Origin: Cordia subcordata
Taxonomy: Eukaryota > Streptophyta > Magnoliopsida > Boraginales > Cordiaceae
DNA: 64,000 bases
Direction of reading: 5' to 3'
Assembly (NCBI GenBank): GCA_028554755.1
Contig: JAPTOF010000017.1
Span: forward strand, 14,071,001 to 14,135,000
Position numbers and translations under genes: made by a program. Each line of letters opens with the position of its first letter. Position 1 is the stretch's first letter. Under the pieces are notes generated by a model. That model saw nothing but the letters and a program-made list of their open reading frames with translations. It made no database searches and was not told the origin of the DNA. This document shows positions 46,569-58,438 of this stretch, in pieces.

Positions 46569-48755
46569 AGTGAATTTCTCTTATTATAAGAAAAAATAAA
46601 ATTGTTATTTTCTTATTTTAAAGAAAAAGCTATAAAATTTTATATTTTTATCCTGCTGCATCACACCCCAACAAAAGACAACTACACTCAAAAGTTGTAA
46701 ATTAAGAAAATGACATAAACAATATAACTTACCGATATATATATATAAGAGTGAATTTCTCTTATTATAAGAAAAAATAAAATTATTATTTTCTTATTTT
46801 AAAAAAAAAGTTATAAAATTTTATATTTTTATCCTGCTGCATCACACCCCAACAAAAGACAACTACACTCAAAAGTTGTAAATTAAGAAAATGACATAAA
46901 CAATATAACTTACCTGTCCATTCATTACTTTTACTGAAATCTATTCCAATAATTAGATTTGACGACTCAAGACCCGATTCTCTCATAGCCTCTGAAACCT
47001 GTAAAAGCCAATCTATGGTTCAAACTCATACAGAGTCTTATCAGAGAAATGCTCATATCGCATTAAAAAAAAAACTAACTATGCACCTGGATTCCAGCAA
47101 TTGAAATAGTTACAAATGTCTGCAGTGACAATTGAAAAGAGAAATCGATATGGATGTTCTGCACTAGAGTGATTCTTTACCATTCATCTCCCTATTAATC
47201 GATTATGAAAAAATTATTCGCTTCGACTTGAGCAAACTTAGATTTCAGCCAAAATGGGAATTTTGATAAAATTCTGATAACAGTAATATTTTCCCTTTCT
47301 GCTTATGCTAATAATAGTACCAACAGGTTTGACCCTATGGTAATGGAAATCACAAAGCACCGAATTTTCGCTTGACTGGGTCTCTTTCTTGTTTTATCAC
47401 TGTAACGTCTTTCGGCCTCCTGTCTACTTTTCCATCTGAATGACTTCTTTGCTTGCTCACTTAGCTACTCTCTCTTTTTTTTTTTTAAAGAAAAAATAAA
47501 AAAAGAAAAGAAAAAAGGAATTTAACTGTAGAATAAATACTTATTAGTCAGAAAACATTTGAGACGGATATAAAGAGACACCATGTTAAAATTGATATTT
47601 GAAGTTTAAACCATGCATCTATACAATTATGTGTAGCAAATTGAGTATGACCGAGCGTTCACGTACAAGGAAAGAACTATACTAATTAAAAGCTTAAACT
47701 ATTAGATAAGGATTTGTTGTATTTATTTATTATGTATAATGCCTATAAGGGAGTTTGTTTCTCCGATAACCTTGCACTTGGACATGATCTTGGAAATCAG
47801 TGAGTGACAGCAAAAATTGAATCAGTGGTAACTTAGTGTAATATATCATGGCCCAATTACAAAAACTTATTTAAGATATCAAAACTCAAACTACAGAAAG
47901 ATCAACAGGGCAAGTCTGGTTGCCACTGTTTTAAAACCAAAAGAGAAAGCGAAGAGAAAAATTATCCAAACATTTATTCTTTCCAGACGGTGATAAATAA
48001 ATAGGCTCAAAAGTGCTGCAAGGGCAGAGCATTAAGACAAGTATATGGGTTGACGTCTAGTAAAGTAGGCTCGGAAAATTATAAACTATGAAATCAAAGT
48101 GCTCCTAGTATTTGTAAAAATTGAGAGTGCAGATGAGGGGTGGCGACCTTCTGTGTGTGACATATTGCATGTCCGGTGTTCAGAAAATAACCTGTTTCCC
48201 TACCTCCTTCGTTATATATCCGATCGATCACAAGAACAACTTTTACTATGAAAATTAGGAAGGGATGTATCATATACGGAGGGATTGTACTTTCGGGTCT
48301 TGAAAATCCAAGCAGAAATAGTTCACAAACATGCGAAAGTGTCAGGGATAAGCATGTAAAAGACATTAGCTAGCTGGGGAAGCAGCACAGCAATTAATAA
48401 ATAATTAATGAAGTCATAGAGAGAAATGAAAGAGAAGAGATGGAGGTGGGCGGAGGAAGCTGAAGATGATGACCTGATCGAGGGAGGAGAAGTTATCAGG
48501 GATGAACTCGTACTTCTTCTTTTTGTCGGTGGTAGTTGGCCTGGAATTAGCATAATCAGTGGCTCTACTTGTTACCCTTGATGAAGATGATGATGAGCTA
48601 ATTGTTGTTCTCCTTATGCTGCCTGATGCTGTGCGCAGGGGTGGAGGAGGAGGACGATTGCTACTGATGGTATGATCATTATCAGCTCTAGTTGCTGTGC
48701 TTCTTCCCCTTCCGCTGCTCTGCTGCTTGCGAAATCGAAATATTATATTGCCCAT
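37863..48755 (-). CDS. RGLG: RGLG-type copine/vWA-RING E3 ubiquitin ligase
   Basis: Eleven exons (minus), all GT-AG with compatible phases: 48474-48755, 46914-46998, 40764-40904, 40541-40654, 40308-40405, 40105-40184, 39078-39183, 38847-38977, 38498-38624, 38056-38112, 37863-37946. The frame is intact, 434 residues. The MGNI start leaves Gly2 for N-myristoylation, as in RGLG1/2. A Ser/Arg-rich tail follows. The copine/vWA domain begins [18 protein letters not shown], with the metal site DFSKS. It continues with [36 protein letters not shown] and [16 protein letters not shown] Pro/Arg linker leads to the [36 protein letters not shown]. RGLGs make K63-linked chains at the plasma membrane in auxin, ABA and drought responses. 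Intron 2 (about 6 kb) holds a copia element. Confidence 0.92.
40272..40299. repeat. (GA)n microsatellite in RGLG intron 5
   Basis: About 13 GA units on the plus strand, ending only 9 bp from the exon 5 donor at 40308. On the gene's strand it is a CT tract just downstream of the 5' splice site. Confidence 0.9.
41353..42437 (+). repeat. 5' LTR of RGLG-intron copia, split by a solo LTR
   Basis: 1,085 bp including a 496-bp solo LTR. Without it the LTR is about 590 bp. The end ttcagca precedes the primer site by one base. Confidence 0.8.
41682..42177 (+). mobile_element. Solo LTR inside a copia LTR
   Basis: TGTTGGGTTATGG...CCCAACA, 496 bp, is flanked by TATAT on both sides (41677-41681 and 42178-42182). 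It is the same family as the LTR at 25638-26152. The element it came from has recombined away. Confidence 0.88.
42542..46145 (+). pseudogene. Copia gag-pol, decayed (RGLG intron)
   Basis: Gag begins around 42542 ([20 protein letters not shown]), with zinc knuckle [15 protein letters not shown]. The protease reads [13 protein letters not shown], so the active-site DSG glycine is Arg. Integrase fragments are [20 protein letters not shown] and [13 protein letters not shown]. At about 44,340 a deletion joins VFRC to [11 protein letters not shown] follows: [40 protein letters not shown]. RNase H is [19 protein letters not shown] and [12 protein letters not shown], and the C-terminal end is [12 protein letters not shown]. 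Stops and shifts are frequent. The N-terminal end of gag is missing. Confidence 0.88.
46244..46673 (+). repeat. 3' LTR of RGLG-intron copia
   Basis: 430 bp, ending caccccaaca. It includes a (TA)n run at 46530-46566. Confidence 0.83.
46553..46914. repeat. 181-bp tandem duplication spanning LTR end and a splice donor
   Basis: 46553-46733 and 46734-46914 are near-identical head-to-tail copies. Each holds the last about 120 bp of the copia 3' LTR, the junction with host intron, and the intron up to the acttacc that is the complement of the RGLG exon 2 donor GGTAAGT. The copy next to exon 2 is used. The other is a decoy donor with no exon beside it. Confidence 0.85.
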
Positions 48756-48822
48756 TGGTATTCCCTCATTTTCTTTAATTTGCTAGATATATAGGTTTTT
48801 GCATCATTTTCTTAAGCTGTTC

Positions 48823-48865
<43 letters not shown>

Positions 48866-50048
48866 GATGCAATCCTCTAGTATACTCCAAAGCAGGGGAA
48901 TATAGGAATTATTTTCATCTATCTTTCTTGAGTTACTACAACTTTTTTGCTTGGCGCATCAGCAAGCAGACATGATGTCCAATCCCATGCATAGACCCCT
49001 GAAGAACGGATGCCTTTAACTTTGCAGCAGCATATGCTTTTCTTTATGGGATGCGTTTCATACATATTTTATATACCACTAAAATTTTGCGAGGTTGATG
49101 CGGTGAGGCAGACCACTAGCCAAGTAAGGAATCAGGAGGAATAGCGTATCTCCCCCAACTTCGCACCAAAGTTTCCCCATAGTTTTGCGGTATCATCTGA
49201 CTCCACCATGCTTAAAATGTCCCCTACTCCTTTACGTATCCATGAGATGTAAATTGTGGAGCTCTCTTTCTCTCTTTTCTTCTCTATTTTTGTCTAAAGG
49301 TTTCTTAGTCATAAGAATACGTTAACGATGAGGCCTCTCTTTCCAATAGAGAATTTAAATCACTCTCCATGGTCGCGCATGGAGATGTACCATGTGTCTT
49401 GAGCACGAGTAACGCCGTGTTGGTGTATGCGGCCAATGCTTACTTTTTCTAGTTACATGAACAGTATTAGTGAAATCATAGTATCACAAAAAAAGTAATA
49501 TTAGATTTTGTAAAGTACGAGGAATATTATTTAAAGAACAAAAGGTAATTATACGAAATACTTTTCTTAAAAAGAGTCAATTTGAATTTTTTTGTTTTTA
49601 ATTTCAATATCTGAACTCCAATTTTTAGTTTAAGACTCTTTTAAAAATAAATGAAATATTTTAGTTTAAAAATTTTAAACATAAAGAATTGCTTTGAGTG
49701 TCTGGAAGCGAAACAAAATTGAAAGACTAGCTTGTTAATTTGGTTTTGGGATGATGTATCGTCATGGGCTTGAAGTTAATTAGTATCACGTGCATGGCAC
49801 ATGGTCGTGATCGGGAGGACAAGACAGTCGTCACATCGGCAAGGCCAGACTCCTCTAATTGACCTTTGGCGCTTTTCTTCTTCTACAGAACAATCGTCAT
49901 CATCATCATCCCCATAATTAGAGTATTGCTTTCTTTGTCTGTTAATACTCATTCTACTCCAAACTTGTCTCAGTTCGAAAACCAAATAGAAAAAAAAGCT
50001 CCATTTCTTAATACCTTGTTCTGAAAAAAGTTGTTTCAAAATAAGAAC
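48756..50048. other. Divergent intergenic region (RGLG promoter side)
   Basis: It lies between the RGLG start (minus) and the FGT1-like start (plus), so it held the promoters of both. (TA)n at about 48826-48857. A 17-bp-class short frame on the minus strand (49776-50039) has no recognised domain. The segment 49,000-49,400 is less AT-rich, without identified coding. Confidence 0.45.
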
Positions 50049-50091
50049 ATGGGACAGTCGTCTTGGCCGTCTCCTGCTCCAATAGCACCAC

Positions 50092-52302
50092 TGTCACGAC
50101 CCAAAAGAAAAACATCATAATAAGTCTCTAGAGCTATGATTGCTGCGCACTTAAAAAGGAATATCCTTTTCCAGTCCGCAAGGCAATAAGCACAATAACC
50201 AAACCCACCTTATTAAGTCAACAAATTCAGAGCATCTATAATCCCAAAAATAACTCCACAATTCAAATCTCTGAAATGTTACGAAGTAAGGAAATCTCCA
50301 AAGTTCACTATCCAGTAGTAGCAAAATCAAAGGGAGAAAGTGTTCGAAATACGAAATAAAACATATGGACCTAGATGATGCACTTGTTTCCTTATTCCAG
50401 AATCCTAAGAACTTTATGAATAAGGTGGTCTTCTAGCCCTGGCAAGGTAAACTACTACTCCACATCTGCAACCACATAGTTTCAAAACACAAAGGAAAAT
50501 ATCATAGTGAGATAAGGAATTTCAGTAAGTACTCAACCTCGCAAGATTAAGAAAAACCACAAACGCGACTTCATAAATTTACACATACTCATTCATTACA
50601 AGAAAATAAACTTACTAAGAACTAATACATTTGAACTTTATTTCTCAGTCATGCCAACAAAATCAAAGACAGATAAGATTCTTATCATGTTAGGGCCAAG
50701 GCTACAATCCTGGTAGCACAAATCAAAGAGTGGTTTGTTGTCGCATATACCACCAAAAGCAAGTGGGAGTCCCAATGAAAACGTAGTGCACTACACAAAG
50801 AGTGGTGTATGAGCCCCACCACCGAGGGTTAACGAAGACACGGCTTGAATAGTGATGGCATAAAAGAGCTACTCATAAAGTGCAAAGGTTTATCAGAAAA
50901 CACATTTATCACTTAAGTGCCATCAATCAAACAATTAAATTAGTAGATATTATTTTTCTTTTAAAGAACCGTTATAACTTAGAATAAATAATTAGTCTTT
51001 TCTTTTATACCATAACCATCAACTGTAAACAAATGACATATGAACAATTTATTGATATAAGGTAAAAGGAAAAGAATATATATAGTTATTGATTATCCAC
51101 CATAAGCATTAAAGAGAAAATAATAATAAATAATAAGTTAAATAATAAACAATATGAATATAAAAACAAAAAAAAACCAGAATAAACAAGAAAAATATTT
51201 TATTTAATTTAAAGAAAAAAACAAAATCCCATGTAGGTCATAAACTTTGACCATTCAATCATATGCAAACTTGGGCAAAATCACTGCATGTGATGTTTTC
51301 TTTTTTTTTTTTCTTCAAAATCAGCTGCAAAATTTTTTTTTTTGAAATCAGACGTTCAGTGAACGTCGAGCAGCAGAGGCGGAAAAATTTTTTTTTTGGA
51401 AACAGCAGATGCAGAATTTTTTTTTTGAAGCAGCAGATGCAGATTTTTTTTGAAATAGTAGACGCAGAATTTTTTTTTTCGAATGCAGCAGATGCAGAAT
51501 TTTTTTTTTGTAACAGCAGATGCAGAATTTTTTTTTTGAAATAGCAGATGCAGAATTTTTTTTTTTCGAATGCAGCAGATGCAGAATTTTTTTTTTGAAA
51601 CAGCAGATGCAGAAAATTTTTTTTTTGAAACAGCAGACGCAGAATTTTTTTTTCGAATGCAGCAGACGCAGATTTTTTTTTTAAAAGCAAGTCCAATATA
51701 TATATATATATATATATTTTTAAAGGATTAATTACTACTCTACTACCGATGCACATAGGTTTACACACCAACTTCAAGAAACAAATATAAGATTTAATTA
51801 AAAACGAAAATTAGATTTTTTTCCCCTCAAAGAATATTTTTAAAAGAATTTTCCTTAATACGTAAGCCAAGAAATATACTGAATAATCACAGCGAAATAA
51901 GGTTTTCGTACTTACCTTTCTCACAAGCAAGGCAAAAGGTAATATTCAATGATGCAGACAAAACTCCAAGAATTACAATCCTAAATACGAACACCACCTT
52001 CCCGTGTAAACCTTGTATCTTCTGTATTTGCTCCTTTATCCTTTGGTGGTCCTACCAGAACTAATATGTACGTCTTAATTTTTTTTTCAGAGTCCAACTT
52101 ATATGTTCTAGTGAATTTTTTTTTTTCCAAAAAAAAAGAATCCTATCCTCATATAACTTCTCTCCCCCTTATCTGACTATACCTTTTTCTTTTGAATAAA
52201 ACACAAAGTTTAACTCGTTTTAAATTTTCATAGGGATAAAACCAACTTAAGTGGGAAACAAAATCCCAAAATTTAAGTAAATGAAATTAGTGAGGCGTTA
52301 CA
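50092..52302. mobile_element. Solo LTR, 2,211 bp, in first FGT1-like exon
   Basis: TGTCACGACCC...GGCGTTACA is flanked by ACCAC (50087-50091 and 52303-52307). Excision restores the open frame APIAPP. There is no internal domain. It carries a minisatellite at 51385-51685. TGTCACGACCC-type ends are common in plant gypsy LTRs, so it is probably gypsy. Confidence 0.88.
51385..51685. repeat. Minisatellite of CAGCAGATGCAGAATTTTTTT units
   Basis: About ten imperfect units of 25-33 bp. Each has gcagatgcag (or gcagacgcag) followed by an eight- to eleven-T run and then gaaacagca or cgaatgcagca. The minus-strand frame over it (51259-51777) encodes only lysine-rich repeats and is an artefact. Confidence 0.9.
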
Positions 52303-52407
52303 ACCACCGCCTCCGCTGTCCCCCTCGCGAGCACAGCAACAGATGCCCCGCAGCGGCATTGGTGATACTAGCAAGATGGAGCTGCCGTGCTCTCACTGCA
52401 ACGCCAT

Positions 52408-53383
52408 GTTTATTTGCTATTTTTATACGGAAAGGACTAGTAAAGTCAAATTTTATTTAGTTGTGGATTTCTAAAATAGTTGTATATAGGGGTGCAAGTT
52501 TTTATTGTTGGGGGAATTTTTCCAAAATTATTCATCAATATATTTATTCCCTCTCTTAAGGTTTTTTATCTATGAGATTTTTTGGCTAATTTCAGCTTTA
52601 AAATTGAGCTCCTTGATTTTCCTTCTTTCTTGTTATGTTTTTCAAATTTCTGCTGTGTTAGTTGGCTATCAGAGTAAGGTTTTTTTTTCCAGCTAATTTC
52701 AAGTTCACGATGTTTATAAGGACAGGAAGAAGTCGTGTTGTAGTAGCTAGAGTTTTTCCTTCTTGATCAGCAACAACGACATGGAGAATTAAAAGAGTTG
52801 AGAAGACAAGTTGAAGCCTTATCCCAGCGGTTTGCGCAATTGAAAACTCTAACTCATGATGATGATTATGACGAGTCGGAGGAAGAGATGTCTTTAAGTC
52901 GAGCATCTCGCTCCATATCAGGGTGATTTAGTGGACCATGGTAGTGGAAAACTCGAGGACAAGTTCTTTTTGCACCGGGGGAGATTGATGCAACCCAATT
53001 CTAGTTATATTAGGATTTGGATTCATCATTTGTTATTAAGTCCTATTCTTATTTGTTATTGAGTCCTAATTATATTATAATTAGTTTATTAGCTATTTTT
53101 ATATGAAAAGGACTAGTATTGTCAAATTCTATTTAGTTTTGGATTCCTAAAATAGCTATATATATGGATGAAAGTTTTCATTGTTGGAGGAACTTTTCCA
53201 AAATTATTATAGAGGTGAAAGTTTTCATTGTTGGAGGAACTTTTCCAAAACTATTCAATAATATTTTTATTCCCTTTCTTAGGGTTTATTATCTATAGAA
53301 TTTCTCGGCAAATTTCAGCTTTGAAATTGAGCTCCTTGATTCTCCTACTTCCTTGGCATGTTCTCCAAATTTTTGCTACGTTA
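52408..53383 (+). mobile_element. Small gypsy derivative: truncated LTR, stub gag, LTR
   Basis: LTR 52986-53383 begins TGATGCAACCC after a polypurine tract gggggaga. The upstream copy, 52408-52660, lacks its first about 105 bp. Between them (about 325 bp) are a primer-site-like ttggctatcagagt and a short gag start (ELKELRRQVEALSQRFAQL), followed by a DDDYDESEEEMSLSRASRS stretch and the tail. Gag-pol is otherwise gone. The truncation also removed FGT1-like coding on the left. Confidence 0.75.
53167..53262. repeat. Tandem duplication within the gypsy derivative's 3' LTR
   Basis: gtgaaagttttcattgttgg and the aggaacttttccaaaa that follows occur twice, about 49 bp apart. The other LTR has it once, so this happened after insertion. 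Confidence 0.8.
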
Positions 53384-53727
53384 TCTACCTTATGGTACCG
53401 TTTCCAAATCACAGAGACAACTTCAACATCTTCCAAATGGTGCCCGGTTAGGATTTTTTATTAGAGATGGTGCTGGTGTAGGTAAAGGAAGAACCATTGC
53501 CGGATAAATATGGGAGAATTGGCACCACGGGAGAAAGAAAGCATTGTGAGTGATAACATGTCTTATGGCGTCTGATTGCCCTAGTTATTCATTTGGTGTT
53601 TAGATTGTCAAAGACATGCTAGACCACTAGTTGCGTTTGGGATCAAATGTATATTCATGTGAGAGTTATGTTTGAAAAATATTTTTCTCCTTTTTCGATG
53701 ATCTTCAGGTGGGTTTCTGTTGGTTCA

Positions 53728-54381
53728 TGTAAGCTGTAAAGCTCACTTTGAGCTAATAAGAAAAAGTCAAATATGTTGAAAGAAAAGAATGCATGGGAAA
53801 TTGAAGTGGCAACAAAAGTCTCATTCTTATTAAGATGTGATGGCTTGGCTTATTTGGAATGTCAACAATTGTATGAAGGCAGCAGCACTAGCAGTGCACC
53901 GAACGGGATTTGAGTCTGACAAAGAATTTTTTTTCATGCAAGCTAATTAAAGCATGAAGAAATTTGAGAGTTGTAGCTATCTTGCATTAAATTTTTGTCT
54001 CCAATTTTTCCCTATAAATTGAAGGATTCAGGAGAAGCTTTGCATCCGATGCAGCATAAGTAGCAAAGCATTTAGAGAGGAAAAGATATAGTTTCTCCTA
54101 AATTTTTTCTCTTCCACTTGTTATATAAATTAGTGTGATAGTGAGTTTCTCCTATTATAAGAGAGAGTAAAATTGTTATCTCCTTATTTTAGAGAGAATG
54201 TCGTAAAACTTTTACACAGTGTGAAATCCTTCTTACTTGCCTATGGTTTTTCCCTCAATTTGTTTGAGGGTTTTTCACGTAAAATTTTGGTGTTTCAATT
54301 ATCCATTTTCTCTAAATTACTATTTTAGCTGCGTGATCTTGCTTCGGCAACCCTACCATTCCGCTGCGACATACCCCAATA
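53728..54381 (+). repeat. 5' LTR of FGT1-exon copia
   Basis: 654 bp. It shares its 3' half (gtgatagtgagtttctccta onward) with the LTRs of the RGLG-intron copia. Confidence 0.88.
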
Positions 54382-54541
54382 GTGGTATCAGAGGCACGAG
54401 TTGAGGTATTATTACTATTCACAAATTACTATATACAGTTATGGGCCGTTATTATATACGGAACTGTTCACTTATATAGTATTGTTCACAGTGAAATAGT
54501 GGGAGCAGGTTAAATTTTAGAAGCAAATCTTTATCAACACT

Positions 54542-57500
54542 ATGGCGGCGAAATACGAAATAAAGAAATTCAATTGGAGTAATTTCTCCATGTGGAAATT
54601 GAAGATGAAAGCCATTCTAAGAAAGGATAACTGTTTTACAGCAATCGAAGGCAGGCCAGTTGGGGTAACTGATGACAAGTGGAAAGAAATGGACAATCTT
54701 GCTGTTGCCAATTTGCATTTGGCATTGGCAGATTCGGTGCTGTTGAGTGTTGAGGAGAAAAAGTTAGCAAAAGAAATTTGGGAGACGCTGACTAAATTAT
54801 ACGAGGTCAAGTCACTTCACGACAAGATCTTCTTGAAAAGGAGACTTTATACTCTTCGAATGGGTGAGACCACACCAGTTACAGAACATATCAACACCTT
54901 AAATACACTATTTTCTCAACTCACTTCGTTGGGTCATAAAATAGCAGAGCTTGAACTTGCGGAGATCCTACTTCAAAGTCTACCTAACTCGTATGATCAA
55001 CTTGTCATCAACTGCACCAACAACGTTCTCACAAACAGTTTAGTCTTCGATGACGTTGCAGTCGCTGCTCTGGAAGAGGAGTCTAGGCGTAAAAACATAG
55101 AGGATAAACTAGGAAGCTTAAGACAAGCAGAGGCACTAACGATTACGAGAGGTAGACCAACGGAGCGTGGCTCAAGTGGGAGCCATAACCACGGTAGATC
55201 GAAACCAAGAAGCAAGAAAAATATGAAGTGCTACAATTGTGACAAAAAAGGGCACGTTAAAAAAGATTGTTGGTGCAACAAGACAACTCCTGAGGTCACC
55301 AACTCTCAGGGATGTGTTATGGGTACTTCTGGTGATGGAGATGTCTTATACAGCGAAGCAGCAGCAACTTTTAAGGGCATAAAGAAGCTTACTGATGTAT
55401 GGATAATGGATTCGAAAGCGACGTGGCACATGACCTCTCGTCAAGAATGGTTCCACATATATGAACCATGCTCTGGAGGATTTGTGTATATGGATAATGA
55501 CCATGCCTTAGAGATTGCTGGAACTGGTACCATCAAAATAAAAATATAAGATGATACAATTCGCACCATTGAAGGAGTATGACATGTGAAGGGCTTAAAG
55601 AAGAATCTGTTGTCTCTTGGACAACTGGATGACCTTGGCTGTAAGACCCATGTTGAGGATGGGATCATGAAGGTCATCAAAGGCGCGCTTGTAGTGATCA
55701 AGGCAGAAAAGATCGCGGTAAATCTATACATGCTGTTGGGAGATACGTTATAGGAGGCAGAAGTATCTGTTGCATCAACTAGCCAAGAAGAATCAACAGT
55801 AATGTGGCATTATAGACTTGGCCACTTGTCCGAATGAGCTTTAAAGATTCTCGTAGAACGTAATCTCTTACATGAGCTCAAGTCGATAAACTTACAGTTC
55901 TGTGAGCACTGTGTGACTGGCAAGCAACACAAATTATCATTCGGAAGATCTACTGCTAGAACTAAACATATTCTAGACTTGGTTCACTCAGATGTATGGG
56001 AATCACCAGTTCTATCCCTAAGAGGAGCAAAGTATCTTGTATCATTCATTGATGACTATTCTAGGAGATTGTGGGTGTACCCAATCAAGAACAAGTTAGA
56101 CGTGTTTTCAATATTCAAGGAATATAAGGCGCGGGTGAAACTTGAATATAGCAAAAGGATCAAGTGTTTAAGGACATACAATGGAGGAGAATACATTGAC
56201 GGGAGTTTTCTGACATTTTGCAAGCATGAGGGCATTCAGAGGCAGTTTACAGTTCCACATACAGCTCAACAAAATGGAGTTGTAGAGCAGATGAACAGAA
56301 CTCTACTTGAAAGAACGAGAGTGATGTTGGAAACTGCAGGTTTAGCCAAGTCATTCTGGGCAGAAGCAGTCAAAACTGCCTATCACTGTCAACGACTATT
56401 GGGTTAAAGACATCAATGGAAATGTGGACCAGGTAAACCCGTAGATTATTCCACCTTACATGTTTTTGGATGTCCCGTATACGTGATGTATGGTTCCTAA
56501 GGAAGAACGAAGCTGGATCTGAAATCCAGGAAATTCATATTCTTGGGATATGCTGACGGTGTTAAGGGGTATCGCTTATGGGATCCCACCGACCACAAGG
56601 TTATCCTCAGTAGAGATGTGGTCTTTGTAGAGAGTAAACTACAAAGTAAAGAAGATGATAGCACTAGAAAGGAAACTACCATAGTGGAAGTTGAAGATAA
56701 GCCAAAACAAAGAGACGCTTCTTTTGAAGCTACACCAGAGCACGAGGAACAAGAACCAAACAAGGCCGACGTTACAGAAGTTCGACGTTCGTCGCGACAG
56801 ACAACAAGACCATCATGGCACTCTAATTATGGTATGGCAAGCAATGCTGAATACTGTCTTCTAACGGAAGATGGAGAACCATCAACTTATCATGAGGCTG
56901 TAACTAGCCCTTATGTTACACTATGGATGATAGAAACGCAGAAAGAGATCGAAGCCTTGCACAGAAACAAGACATGGGAGCTTGTTCCACTACCACCCAA
57001 AAGGAAAACCATCGCAACAAATAGGTTTACAAGATCAAACGAGATGGCAATGATCAGGTGGAACGATATCGTGCAAGACTGGTAGTGAAAGGATTTGCTT
57101 AGAAAGGAGGCATTGACTTCAACGAGATCTTCTCTCCTGTGGTTAAACTATGTGCTGTGTTTGATTTACATCTAGAACAATTAGATGTAAAGACGAATTT
57201 TCTTCATGGAAAACTTGAAGAAGAGATTTATATGCTCCAACCAGAAGGATTTGTTGAGAAAGGAAAACAAAACTTGGTTTGCTGGTTAACAAAATCTCTG
57301 TACGGTCTAAAGTAGGTGCCAAGGTGTTGGTATAAGATATTTGATTTGTTCATAATTAGCCTCGGGTACAACAGACTCAATGTAGATCACTGAACGTATT
57401 ACAAGAGGTTTAAAAATGACAATTTCATTATCCTGCTGTTGTATGTGGACGACATGCTGGTAGTAGGCCCTAACAAAGCTCGTGTCTAAGAATTAAAGGT

Positions 57501-58372
57501 ACAGTTGGTTAGGGAGTTTGACATGAAGGATTTGGGACCAGCAAGCAAGATTTTTGGGATGCAAATTCATCGAGACAAAAAACGCAGGAAAGTATGGATT
57601 TCCCAGAAGAACTACTCTAGGAAAATCTTACGGCACTTCAACATGCAATATTGTAAGGAAATCTCGACCCCACTTTTTGTCAGCTATAAATTATCCTCAA
57701 GTATGTGCTCTAATAATGAAGCGGAGAAGATGGATATGTCTCGAATACCGTACGCATTAGCAGTGGGAAGTCTCATGTTTACTATGATATGTACGAGACC
57801 AGATATTGCTCAAGTTGTTGGAATAGTCAGTCGGTTCATGGTGAATCCTGGTAGAGTCAAAGGAACCTTGGATGTTGCATTATGTTATGGAGGATCAGAA
57901 TTTACTATCAGGGGCTTTGTTGATTTAGATTTTTTTGGTGATTTTGATAAACGAAAGTCTACTACTAGTTATATGTTTACAATTGCAGGAGGAGTAGTGA
58001 GATGGGTATCCAAGTTATAGATTGTTGTGGCACTTTCTACAACAGCGGCAGAGTATATGACGGTTACACATGCTTGTAAAAAAGCAATATGGATTCAAAG
58101 ATTAATGGAGGAACTCAGGCACAAACAAGAGAAAAGTTCCTTGCATTGTGATAGTTAGAGTGCCTTGCACATTGCAAGAAATCCAGCCTTTCATTCCAGG
58201 ACAAAGTACATAGGTGTTCAGTATCACTTTGTCCATGAAGTAGTAGAGGAAGGAAGTGTGGACATGCAGAAGATTCATACCAATGAGAATCTAGCAGATG
58301 TTATGACAAAGCCAATTAACATTGACAAGTTTGTTTGGAGTAGATTCTCTTATGGCCTAGTAGAGACGTAAG
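54542..58372 (+). pseudogene. Copia gag-pol, decayed (FGT1 exon)
   Basis: Gag frame 54542-55549 (335 codons) starts MAAKYEIKKFNWSNFSMWKL, with zinc knuckle CYNCDKKGHVKKDCW. The protease motif WIMDSKATWHMTS has Lys for Gly of DSG. A stop follows at 55547. Then come GAG-pre-integrase with CEHCVTGKQHKL, integrase [19 protein letters not shown] and [21 protein letters not shown] is in broken pieces ([44 protein letters not shown] at about 57440). RNase H is GFVDLDFFGDFDKRKS, and the end is VMTKPINIDKFVW. More than five in-frame stops. Confidence 0.9.
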
Positions 58373-58438
58373 CAACATGGAACTGGCAAGTATGGAGAGA
58401 TTTGAAGAAGAACTCAAAGGGAACTTTAAGTAGGAGAA

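Larger units (their letters stand above)
41353..46673 (+). mobile_element. Tork-like copia element in RGLG intron 2
   Basis: It starts TGTGAGTGAC at 41353. A 3' LTR begins at 46244 with the same text. The flanks GAAGA (41348-41352) and AAAGA (46674-46678) differ by one base and are taken as the target duplication. An initiator tRNA-Met primer site (tggtatcagagt) lies at 42439 and the polypurine tract aagtgggagaa just before 46244. It is antisense to the host gene. The coding part is broken throughout. The 3' LTR is shorter than the 5' one, through loss of an internal block (about 150 bp). Confidence 0.88.

Noticed and set aside
49776..50039. Small gene on minus strand (87 codons)
   Set aside because: Acidic Asp run but no domain. 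It lies directly upstream of the FGT1-like start and overlaps a divergent promoter region. No second exon could be proposed.
51259..51777. 172-codon lysine-rich minus frame
   Set aside because: It simply translates the poly-A side of the minisatellite. Low-complexity, no start context or domain.
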